From Burkholderia gladioli (GTDB taxonomy: Bacteria > Pseudomonadota > Gammaproteobacteria > Burkholderiales > Burkholderiaceae): DNA of 8,776 bases. Positions 1 through 6,047 of this stretch are shown here, one piece after another. The notes below the pieces were generated by a model, which was not told the origin of the DNA, did not search any database, and saw only the letters and a program-made list of their open reading frames with translations. Both the position numbers and the translations under genes were made by a program. Location: positions 1 to 8,776 of the forward strand of contig WNEB01000055.1 of the NCBI GenBank assembly GCA_009914575.1, written 5' to 3'. Position 1 is the first letter of the stretch; each line of letters starts with the position of its first letter.

Positions 1-103
1 GGCGCGTCACATCGACTCGCAGGCGACCGAGGTCTCCGTTCGCGTCGGCGTCATCAACCGTATGGCGGACCTCGCTCGTCCGCAATCCGTTCGTATCGCC
101 TGA
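1..103 (+). CDS. IS5-family (IS903-group) transposase, C-terminal fragment
   Basis: This is the last 33 codons of a transposase open at the left edge of the window, in the frame starting at base 2 and ending with TGA at 101-103. The end of the protein reads VGVINRMADLARPQSVRIA. This resembles the conserved tail of IS903-group DDE transposases, which typically end in a leucine- or methionine-rich helix of the type ALN.(M/L)T.LGMP.S. The catalytic residues are outside the window. Identity rests on this tail together with the IS903-like terminal repeat 37 bp downstream. Whether the element is complete cannot be seen. Its right-hand counterpart at 8480-8542 shares the last 20 residues and then breaks off. 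Confidence 0.7.
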   Translation, partial: ARHIDSQATEVSVRVGVINRMADLARPQSVRIA

Positions 104-157
104 AATTATGCCCGTCGATGCTATTGCATCCTCACACTCGATTTATGCAACAACGCC
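1..157 (+). mobile_element. 3' end of an IS5-family (IS903-group) insertion sequence
   Basis: The inner end of the element is at 157. The 18 bp reading inward on the minus strand from 157 to 140 (GGCGTTGTTGCATAAATC) match my memory of the IS903 terminal repeat at 16 of 18 positions. Bases 41-157 recur exactly, inverted, at 8426-8542, which fixes this boundary: 158 onward is amtB sequence and differs from what flanks the other copy. A small hairpin (GATGC, loop TATT, GCATC) lies at 117-130 between the transposase stop and the terminal repeat. The rest of the element lies to the left of the window, so the target duplication cannot be checked. Confidence 0.85.
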
Positions 158-221
158 CCGTGCAGGATCACGTCCAGACCTTCGCGTTCCTCTTCTTCCG
201 TCACGCGCAGGCCCATCACCA

Positions 222-229
222 TGTCTGTC
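222..229 (-). repeat. 4-bp tandem duplication that frameshifts the amtB tail
   Basis: The coding strand reads GATC GACA GACA TGG. Removing one GACA restores the codons for Val-Ile-Asp-Met-Val-Met-Gly-Leu, the expected junction of the last membrane helix and the cytoplasmic tail. It is a pure two-copy repeat with no longer repeat around it. Confidence 0.85.
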
Positions 230-1354
230 GATCACCTTCAGGATGATGAACGTCACGATGCCGCTGTAGAGCAGCGTGATCAGCACGCCCTTGGCCTGAA
301 CCAGCAGGCTGCCGTCGAAGCCGCCGATGTCCTTGACCGCGAACATGCCCGTCAGCAACGCGCCGAGGATACCGCCCACGCCGTGCACGCCGAACGCGTA
401 GAGCGAGTCGTCGTAGCCGAGCTTGATCTTGAGCCACGTGGCCGACCAGAAGCAGACCACGCCTGCGGCGATACCGATCACCAGTGCACCGCCCACGCCG
501 ACGAAGCCGGCTGCCGGGGTGATGGCCACCAGGCCTGCCACGGCGCCCGACACGATACCCAGCACCGAGGGCTTGCCCTTGGCGATCCACTCGGCAAACA
601 TCCAGCCCAGTGCGGCGCAAGCCGTGGCGATCTGCGTCGTCAGCATCGCGAAGCCGGCACGGTCGTCAGCCGCCACTGCCGAACCTGCGTTGAAGCCGAA
701 CCAGCCCGCCCACAGCATCGAGGCACCGATCAGCGTCAGGACCAGGTTGTGCGGCGCCATCGCTTCGCGGCCATAGCCGACGCGCTTGCCGAGCACCAGG
801 GCGCAGACCAGGCCTGCGATACCGGCGTTGATGTGCACCACCGTGCCGCCTGCGAAGTCGAGCACGCCGTCCCTTGCCAGCCAGCCGGTCGGTTCCCAGA
901 CCATGTGGGCGATCGGCACGTACACCACCAGCGACCAGATCGTCATGAACACCAGCATCGCCGAGAACTTCATGCGATCGGCGAACGCGCCGCAGATCAG
1001 GGCCGGCGTGATGATCGCGAACGTCATCTGGAACACGCAGTAGACCGATTCCGGGATCGTCGTGGCCAGGTGGCTGACGGTCAGCGTGGTAGCCGTGTCG
1101 CCCTTCACGTAGGCCATGCCCGAGAGCAGGACGCGCGAGAAGCCGCCGATGAAGCCGTTACCCGGCGTGAACGCGAGGCTGTAGCCGATAACCGTCCAGA
1201 GCACGGTGATCAGCGCCGTGATCGCGAAGCTCTGCATGACCGTGGCGAGCACGTTCTTCTTGCGGACCATGCCGCCGTAGAACAGGGCCAGACCCGGGAT
1301 CGTCATGAACAGCACGAGCGCCACCGAGGTCAGCATCCAGGCTGTGTCGCCGGA

Positions 1355-1364
1355 ATTGATTGAT
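1355..1364 (-). repeat. 4-bp tandem duplication that frameshifts the amtB N-terminus
   Basis: The coding strand reads G ATCA ATCA AT TCC. Removing 4 bp joins ...SVDSSKIN directly to SGDTAWMLTS, the expected start of the first transmembrane helix, in one frame. Confidence 0.85.
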
Positions 1365-1617
1365 CTTCGAGGAATCCACCGAGACGGGCGCGGTCGGTGC
1401 GGCGGGAGCGGTCGAGGCAGCCGGGGCCGCGCTGGCGGCAGGGGCGCTGGCGGCGGCGTCCGAAGCAACGGCAGCCGAGGCGGCGGCGGGCGCGGACGAC
1501 GCGTCGTCGGCCATCGCGGCGCCGATGCCGGTCGCGACGAGCGATCCGGCCATCAGCAGTGACATCAAAAGTTTGCGCATCTTGGGTTTCCTCTTGTCGC
1601 TTGTCGTTCTGTTTGAT

Positions 1618-2157
<540 letters not shown>

Positions 2158-2173
2158 TTAGAGTGCACGGACA

Positions 2174-2216
2174 TCCGGGGCCTCCCGCGCGCCGCCACGG
2201 GGCGCGCGATGCCCGG
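2174..2216. repeat. GC-rich inverted repeat in the glnK-ubiK control region
   Basis: An inner perfect 8-bp stem (CGCGCGCC at 2186-2193 with GGCGCGCG at 2201-2208, 7-base loop) sits inside an outer 6-bp pair (TCCGGG at 2174-2179 with CCCGGA at 2212-2217). There is no T-tract on either strand, so it is not a typical intrinsic terminator. It lies between the NtrC-type site and the sigma-54 promoter. Function unknown. Confidence 0.4.
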
Positions 2217-2232
2217 AAACGGGTCCGCGGCA

Positions 2233-2249
2233 CGCACCAAATCCGCTCA
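2233..2249. promoter_or_regulatory. Possible weak second NtrC site
   Basis: CGCAC-N7-GCTCA matches 7 of the 10 defined bases of TGCAC-N7-GTGCA. Its centre is 50 bp, about five helical turns, from the strong site at 2283-2299, on the side toward the glnK promoter. Paired strong and weak NtrC sites are common, but this match alone is weak. Confidence 0.25.
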
Positions 2250-2282
2250 TACGTGCATCGCGGGCACGAACGCAACGAAAAT

Positions 2283-2299
2283 TGCACATTTTTTGTGCA
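2283..2299. promoter_or_regulatory. NtrC (NRI) binding site, perfect palindromic match
   Basis: The sequence TGCAC-ATTTTTT-GTGCA has both NtrC half-sites with the normal 7-base spacer, in a 17-bp dyad. It lies about 250 bp upstream of the sigma-54 promoter for glnK, a workable enhancer distance for a DNA-looping activator. It also ends 16 bp before the ubiK start codon on the other strand, so it probably overlaps the ubiK promoter or leader. As RNA it could fold into a 5-6 bp hairpin just ahead of the ubiK ribosome site. The match is seen; binding is inferred. Confidence 0.75.
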
Positions 2300-2315
2300 G
2301 AGAAGGGGGAAACAC

Positions 2316-2564
2316 ATGAAGCAACCCAGCGACGTTTTCAACGATCTGCAGTCGCGCGTCAGCGATCTGCTGAAAAACTCGCCGGCCAAGGACGTCGAAC
2401 GCAACGTGAAGGCCATGCTCACGCAAGGTTTCTCGAAGCTCGACCTCGTGACCCGCGAGGAATTCGACACGCAGACGCAAGTCCTGGCCCGCACCCGCGC
2501 GCGTCTCGAGGAACTCGAGCGCCGCGTGGCCGACCTCGAGCGCAAGCTCACGGAGCGCCCCTAG
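2316..2564 (+). CDS. ubiK: Ubiquinone biosynthesis accessory factor UbiK (BMFP/YqiC family)
   Basis: This small 82-residue protein begins MKQPSDVFNDLQSRVSDLL, and AGAAGGGGGA precedes its ATG. The BMFP (brucella membrane fusogenic protein) family is short and helical. It has an N-terminal amphipathic region, a middle motif of the type MLTQGFSKLDLVTREEFDTQ (here about residues 36-55), and a C-terminal coiled coil (about 55-80, ARLEELERRVADLERKL). All three parts are visible and the length is normal. In Escherichia coli the homologue UbiK binds UbiJ and lipid and supports aerobic ubiquinone assembly; the role here is inferred from family. It is divergent from glnK and followed by comM on the same strand after 137 bp. 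An open frame extends further upstream to 2163, but it lacks homology and would run through the NtrC site, so the short start is preferred. Confidence 0.9.
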   Translation: MKQPSDVFNDLQSRVSDLLKNSPAKDVERNVKAMLTQGFSKLDLVTREEFDTQTQVLARTRARLEELERRVADLERKLTERP

Positions 2565-2580
2565 GGCCTCTGATCCTCCC

Positions 2581-2600
2581 GCCGCGGCCCGGGCCGCGGC
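2581..2600. repeat. 20-bp perfect palindrome downstream of ubiK
   Basis: The bases form a perfect palindrome of only G and C, centred on CCCGGG with a CCGCGG on each side, 17 bp after the ubiK stop. It has no T-run, so termination would have to be factor-dependent. It could fold in the ubiK 3' end. In DNA this GC-rich such a palindrome may partly be chance. Confidence 0.45.
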
Positions 2601-2701
2601 TCCCCGCTTCATCCGCCCGCGCCACGCCGGCAAGCGCGCACCTCACTGGAATCTCCCGCCGGGCGGCCCGCCGCCCGCGGATCTGCCCCACGGAGTGCCT
2701 C

Positions 2702-4263
2702 ATGTCGCTTGCCGTCGTGCGCTCGCGCGCGCCTGCTGCCGGTCGCGCGCCGGAAGTCACCGTTGAAATCCATCTCGCGAACGGCCTGCCGTCGTTCGCG
2801 ATCGTCGGCCTGCCCGATCTCGAAGTCCGCGAAAGCCGCGAACGCGTGCGCGCGGCGCTGCAGAACTGCGGCTTCGATTTCCCGGTGAGGCGCATCATCG
2901 TCAACCTCGCGCCGGCCGATTTGCCGAGGAATCGGGCCGCTTAGATCTGCCGATCGCCTTGGGCATCCTCGCCGCGAACGGCGATCTGCCGCCGGCCGCG
3001 CTCGCGGGGCGCGAATTCGCCGGGGAGCTGTCGCTGACGGTCGCGCTGCGGCCGATGCGCGGCGCGTTCGCGATGGCCTGCGGGATCGCGCGCAGCGCGC
3101 TGGCGGCCGAAAGCGCCCCGCGCGGGAACGACGCCGCCGACAGTGACGCCGAAACGCCGGCGAGCCGATCTGCCGCGCCGGAGTTGTACCTGCCGAGCGC
3201 GAGCGCGACCGAGGCGGCGCTCGCGCCGGGCGTGACCGTCTACGGTGCGCCCGACCTGCCCTCGCTCTGCGCGCATCTGTCCGGCGCAGCCGACGCCCGG
3301 CTGGCACCGATCGTCGCCGCGCTGCCCGACGCCGCACCCGGCGATGCCGCGCCCGACCTGGCCGACGTGGTCGGGCAACAGGGTGCGAAACGCGCACTCG
3401 AAATCGCGGCGGCCGGCGCCGGCAAGTCGATGCTGGCCGCGCGCCTGCCGAGCCTGCTGCCGCCGATGACCGACGACGAGGCGCTGACCTCGACCGCGCT
3501 GCTGTCGGCGAGCCGGCTCGGCTTTTCGCCCGCGCAATGGCGCAAGCGGTCGTTTCGCACGCCGCATCATTCGTCGAGCGCGGCGGCGTTGGTAGGCGGG
3601 CGCAATCCGCCGCAGCCCGGCGAGATCACGCTCGCACACCACGGCGTGCTGTTTCTCGACGAGTTGCCCGAATTCGACCGCCATGTGCTCGAAATGCTGG
3701 GCGAGCCGCTCGAAGCGGGCCGCATCACAATCTCGCGCGTGGCGCTGCAGGCCGATTTTCCGGCCGCCTGCCAATTGGCGGCGGCCATGAACCCCTGCCC
3801 GTCCGGCTGGCGCGGCGATCCGTCGGGCCGCTGCACGCCGGAGGTGTCCGCGCGCTACCTGCGCAAGCTGTCGGGGCCGCAGATCGATCGCATCGATCTG
3901 CAAATCGCGCTGCCCGCGCTGTCCCCGACCGAACTGGCCGAGCGCGGCGCGACGCCCGCCGAACCGAGTGCGGCGGTGGCGCGGCGCGTAGCCGCATCCC
4001 GCGAACGCCAACTGATGCGCCAGGGCAAGACCAACCAGATGTTGAGCGGCCGCGAAACGGACGCGTTCTGCCGTCTCGATCCCACCGGAGAACGGCTGTT
4101 GCGCGAGGCCGGCGAGCGGTTCCACTGGTCCGCGCGGGCCTATTACCGCGTGCTGAAAGTTGCGCGCACGATCGCCGATCTGGCCGGCGACACCGCGCCG
4201 GACGCCGCGCAGATCGGCGAGGCCATCCGCTACCGGCGCGCCGTCGAGCTAGAGCTGGTTTGA
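2702..4263 (+). pseudogene. comM: ComM, Mg-chelatase-like AAA+ helicase, decayed
   Basis: ComM is a hexameric branch-migration helicase that promotes integration of DNA taken up by natural transformation. The start MSLAVVRSRA follows CGGAG and homology is continuous to NLAPADLP. A single-base deletion near 2925-2929 then shifts the frame, and a TAG follows at 2942-2944. The rest continues one frame over (SGRLDLPIALGILAANGDLPP...) to the stop at 4261-4263, with C-terminal ADLAG and RYRRAVELE. Further damage lies in the second frame. About 11 residues are missing before AGKS at 3411-3423, removing most of the Walker A loop and its preceding strand, with CCGGCG available as microhomology. Two residues are lost from the usual GRCRCTPE (here GRCTPE, near 3830). 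The usual NPCPCG reads NPCPSG, and LTGALRP reads LTVALRP. Walker B (GVLFLDELPEF) remains. Even a repaired frame would lack ATP binding, so this is an old pseudogene. Expected intact length is a little over 500 residues. Confidence 0.93.
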
Positions 4264-4292
4264 GCCGAAAAATCAGCCTGTCAAGACTTGAC

Positions 4293-4301
4293 TTATACAC
4301 A
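4293..4301 (+). promoter_or_regulatory. DnaA-box-like 9-mer TTATACACA
   Basis: It matches the relaxed DnaA box TTATNCACA exactly. It lies in an A/T-richer patch 30 bp after the comM stop, 166 bp before an inverted pair of similar sites. Confidence 0.5.
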
Positions 4302-4467
4302 TTTACCGGGATCGAACGCTGTCAGCGCGACGCATGCGGCGTGCCTGTAAGGACCGGCGCAAGGTACTGAATTGTCGATTGTTTTTTAAAAGACGAAACC
4401 CGATGAAACACATTTGAAAGCACGCGATGCAAGGTGTGCAGGGATGCGAAGCGGGTTGTCAACAAAG

Positions 4468-4490
4468 TTATCCACACCCGCTGTGGATAG
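4468..4490. promoter_or_regulatory. Inverted pair of DnaA boxes
   Basis: A perfect TTATCCACA at 4468-4476 is followed after 5 bp (CCCGC) by TGTGGATAG at 4482-4490. The second is the reverse complement of the box with one mismatch. Extending outward, GTTATCCACA and TGTGGATAGC pair at 9 of 10 positions, so the site could also be a hairpin. Perfect boxes are uncommon by chance in DNA this GC-rich. DnaA binding is inferred. Confidence 0.55.
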
Positions 4491-4581
4491 CGGAAAAGTC
4501 CAGAGAAATCCGGCGATTAGCGCGGCTTCCTGCGAGCGGACCTTCAATTCGTCGACATATTGGGCGACGCGCACGCATCCT

Positions 4582-5032
4582 TCAGTCGAGCTTGAACGAG
4601 CCGAAAAACTGATCGAGCGCATCGGCCGGCAGCGGCGCGTCGGCGATCGCGACGGCCTGATAGACATGCGCGCCGCGCGCCGCGCGCCACGGCGACGTCG
4701 CGCCGGGCCGCGGGTGCCCGCAGATTGCGCGACAGCGCGCCGCGCAGCACCTCGAGCGCGGCCTGCTGGGTGGCCGGGCGCGCATCGGGCAGTATCACGG
4801 TGCCGACCGCGAATACCGCGCCGCTCAAGTGCGCGGCCTGCATCCGCATCGTCATCGGCGCGCCGCCGATCGCGATCTCGCGCGCGTCGAGCGTGGGCTT
4901 GGCCGGCAGGTCGAGCGTGTAGCCCGCGTCGCTGTGGAGCTTGCGCCAGTCGAGCGCCGGCGTGCAGGCGGCCGCGACGAGCGTCGCCAGCGCGAGCACG
5001 GCCAGGCGCCGCGCCGGAAGGCGGCGCAGCAT
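4582..5032 (-). pseudogene. Small predicted lipoprotein, frameshifted
   Basis: The likely start at 5032 gives MLRRLPARRLAVLALATLVAAAC, a lipoprotein signal with Cys23 as the lipidation site. A start at 5068 (MSVPVF...) is also in frame. Neither start has a good ribosome site. The mature part (TPALDWRKLHSDAGYTLDL...) continues to SRNLRAPAARRDVAVARGA. It then loses frame at three tandem copies of a 7-bp unit (4668-4688). With two copies the frame reads VARGAHVYQAVAIADAPLPADALDQFFGSFKLD and ends at 4582, a tail I recognise as typical of a conserved Burkholderia lipoprotein of unknown function. The stretch between RDVAVA and ARGAHVYQ also looks some tens of residues shorter than I expect, so a deletion is likely too. 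In the shifted frame translation would run on to 4544. Function unknown; probably outer-membrane anchored when intact. Confidence 0.7.
4668..4688 (-). repeat. Three tandem copies of a 7-bp unit in the lipoprotein gene
   Basis: On the plus strand the unit GCGCGCC is repeated exactly three times. Loss of one copy (or addition of two) would restore the downstream reading frame of the lipoprotein gene. Slipped-strand replication is the likely origin. Confidence 0.8.
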
Positions 5033-5172
5033 CGTCGAGCAACGAACAAGGAAAACGGGGACGGACATGGAGCGGCTCGGCGGCCATCGGCCGGAGGGAA
5101 CACACGAGCCGCCATTATCGTCGGCCGCCGCGGCCGCGCGCACCGAAATGCCGGGCATAAGCGAAGGCCGAA

Positions 5173-5187
5173 CAGGCGAGCCGACCG
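5173..5187 (+). repeat. 15-bp direct repeat, copy 1
   Basis: CAGGCGAGCCGACCG; the identical sequence recurs at 5267-5281, 94 bp further on by start position. The second copy ends 21 bp before the proposed -10 element of the downstream gene. Confidence 0.6.
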
Positions 5188-5266
5188 CAATCGCGAATCG
5201 CCCCGAAAGCCTTGCCGGTCAAGCCGTCCCGCGCATCGGAGCGGGCGCCGGACCTGGCGGCGCGGT

Positions 5267-5281
5267 CAGGCGAGCCGACCG
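5267..5281 (+). repeat. 15-bp direct repeat, copy 2
   Basis: Identical to 5173-5187. It overlaps the place where a -35 element would sit for the -10 at 5303-5308, so it could be an operator half or a chance duplication. Confidence 0.6.
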
Positions 5282-5302
5282 ATACCCGTCATGTTGTGAG
5301 GC

Positions 5303-5308
5303 TACAAT
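5303..5308 (+). promoter_or_regulatory. Probable -10 element for the TlpA-like gene
   Basis: TACAAT matches the sigma-70 -10 consensus at 5 of 6 bases and lies 55 bp before the chosen ATG. No good -35 is visible 16-18 bp upstream, so the promoter may be weak or activator-dependent. Confidence 0.45.
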
Positions 5309-5363
5309 GATCGCCGCCGCGCACCTGTGCCGCGCGGCCCCGCAGTCTTCCGAGGTACCGACG

Positions 5364-5912
5364 ATGAGCCAAGCCCCCGTTTCCCCCCGCCGCGCGAGCC
5401 CGCTGCGCTATGCCGCGATTGCGGCCGTCGCCGTCGCCGTCGCCGTCGCGATCGCCGTCGCCGGCTACTTCGCGCTGAACGGCAAGTCGAGCGTGCCCGA
5501 TGCCACGTTCACGCTGCTGTCGGGCCAGAAGGTGTCCACCGGCTCCGACCTGAAGGGCAAGGTCTATCTCGTCAACTTCTGGGCAACCAGCTGCGAGACC
5601 TGCATGAAGGAAATGCCGCAGATGGTCGATACCTACAACCGCTTCAAGGGCCGGGGCCTCGAATTCGTGGCGGTGGCGATGAACTACGATTCGCCGATGT
5701 ACGTCTCGAACTACGTCAAGACGCGCCAGCTGCCGTTCAAGGTGGCGTTCGACGACGGCTCGCTCGCCAAACAGTTCGGCAACGTCCAGCTCACGCCGAC
5801 CACCTTCGTGGTCGACAAGGACGGCAAGATCCTGAAGCGCTACGTGGGCGAGCCGCAATGCGCGGAACTCGATCAACTGCTGCAAAACGCGCTCGGCAAC
5901 AGCAACGCCTGA
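5364..5912 (+). CDS. Membrane-anchored TlpA-like thioredoxin-fold protein
   Basis: This 182-residue protein has a short cytoplasmic start, one transmembrane helix (about 15-37, a run of Val-Ala with GYFAL), and a periplasmic thioredoxin fold. The redox motif is C77-E-T-C80 within FWATSCETCMKEMP, and the cis-proline loop is TPTTF (Pro145). TlpA/ResA proteins keep partner cysteines reduced, for example in cytochrome maturation or copper delivery. The substrate here is unknown, and the WATSC..C form is the variant I associate with this family in Burkholderia. An extra cysteine occurs at 166 near the C-terminus. The start at 5364 is chosen for GAGGT 10 bases upstream; an in-frame ATG at 5307 overlaps the -10 element. 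The frame is intact and is followed by a strong terminator, so it is probably a single-gene unit. This is one of the three maintained genes here. Confidence 0.9.
   Translation: MSQAPVSPRRASPLRYAAIAAVAVAVAVAIAVAGYFALNGKSSVPDATFTLLSGQKVSTGSDLKGKVYLVNFWATSCETCMKEMPQMVDTYNRFKGRGLEFVAVAMNYDSPMYVSNYVKTRQLPFKVAFDDGSLAKQFGNVQLTPTTFVVDKDGKILKRYVGEPQCAELDQLLQNALGNSNA
5424..5447 (+). repeat. Four tandem hexamers encoding part of the TlpA-like membrane helix
   Basis: GCCGTC is repeated four times exactly, then GCGATC, then GCCGTC. Each copy encodes Ala-Val. Changes in copy number keep the frame and alter only the length of the membrane helix by two residues per unit. Confidence 0.75.
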
Positions 5913-5943
5913 GCGAACCGCCCGGCAGCACCCGTTCGGCAAC

Positions 5944-5979
5944 AAGCCGGCGCGCCTCTCTGGTGCCGCCGGCTTTTTT
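5944..5979 (+). terminator. Intrinsic terminator after the TlpA-like gene
   Basis: A perfect 9-bp stem (AAGCCGGCG at 5944-5952 with CGCCGGCTT at 5967-5975) has a 14-base loop and is followed by a run of six T (5974-5979). It begins 31 bp after the stop codon. It lies between convergent genes; the minus-strand version has only a short T stretch, so it mainly serves the plus strand. Confidence 0.85.
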
Positions 5980-6047
5980 GTCGTCCTGTGCCCTTCGTCC
6001 TGCCCTTGTCGTCCAGCCTTCTTATCGCGTCCAGATGGCGCGCCCGC

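Larger units (their letters stand above)
158..1580 (-). pseudogene. amtB: Ammonium transporter AmtB, broken by two frameshifts and an IS
   Basis: AmtB is the trimeric inner-membrane ammonium channel regulated by PII. The start at 1580 (MRKLLMSLLMAGS...) follows AGAGGA and lies 37 bp after the glnK stop. It gives a signal peptide ending near AMA and an Ala/Ser/Pro-rich stretch to about residue 74. The frame then breaks at 1355-1364, where a 4-bp tandem duplication (CAATCAAT on the coding strand) is present. The eleven-helix core resumes as SGDTAWMLTS and stays open to about 230. It keeps both pore histidines (VVHINAG and FGVHGVGG). An aspartate usual just before FGVHG reads Tyr (LYAFGVHG). At 222-229 a second duplication (GACAGACA) shifts the cytoplasmic tail; restoring it gives VIDMVMGLRVTEEEEREGLDVILHG. 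The IS then begins at 157, deleting the last few residues. In the shifted frame the IS supplies the stop at 143-145. Not expected to make a functional channel. Confidence 0.93.
4264..4581. other. Non-coding stretch between comM and the lipoprotein gene
   Basis: The 318 bp between the convergent comM and lipoprotein stops are visibly richer in A and T than their surroundings, for example around 4281-4305 and 4375-4430, with a T6A4 tract at 4384-4393. I see no convincing gene; the short open frames lack family resemblance. It holds three DnaA-box-like 9-mers, listed separately. No clear hairpin-plus-T terminator serves either flanking gene. Confidence 0.6.
5033..5363. other. Divergent intergenic region, lipoprotein gene and TlpA-like gene
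   Basis: No gene or RNA is recognisable in these 331 bp. They contain the upstream region of the divergent lipoprotein gene, two copies of a 15-bp direct repeat (5173-5187 and 5267-5281), and a probable promoter for the thioredoxin-like gene near 5303. Long open frames cross it on both strands, but they look like GC-driven extensions of the neighbouring genes. Confidence 0.5.

Noticed and set aside
221..1363. Long plus-strand open frame of 380 codons opposite amtB
   Set aside because: Its composition (His, Arg, Asp, Ala-rich, no domain) is the usual antisense shadow of a GC-rich membrane-protein gene, and amtB homology on the other strand explains the DNA fully.
1158..1580. Programmed ribosomal frameshifting in amtB
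   Set aside because: The breaks are 4-bp tandem duplications without a slippery heptamer or downstream pseudoknot, and a second break plus an IS truncation at the other end make inactivation far more likely.
2163..2315. N-terminal extension of ubiK
   Set aside because: The extension has no family resemblance, crosses the NtrC dyad and the GC-rich stem, and the ATG at 2316 has a good ribosome site with normal protein length.
4264..4581. Chromosomal or plasmid replication origin
   Set aside because: Three DnaA-like boxes are too few for a typical oriC, no dnaA, dnaN, gidA, parA or rep gene is near, and there are no iterons. A smaller DnaA-binding role is kept as a finding instead.
4427..4612. 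Small plus-strand open frame across the DnaA-box region
   Set aside because: It has no ribosome site, no recognisable motif, and runs into the lipoprotein gene's 3' end on the other strand.
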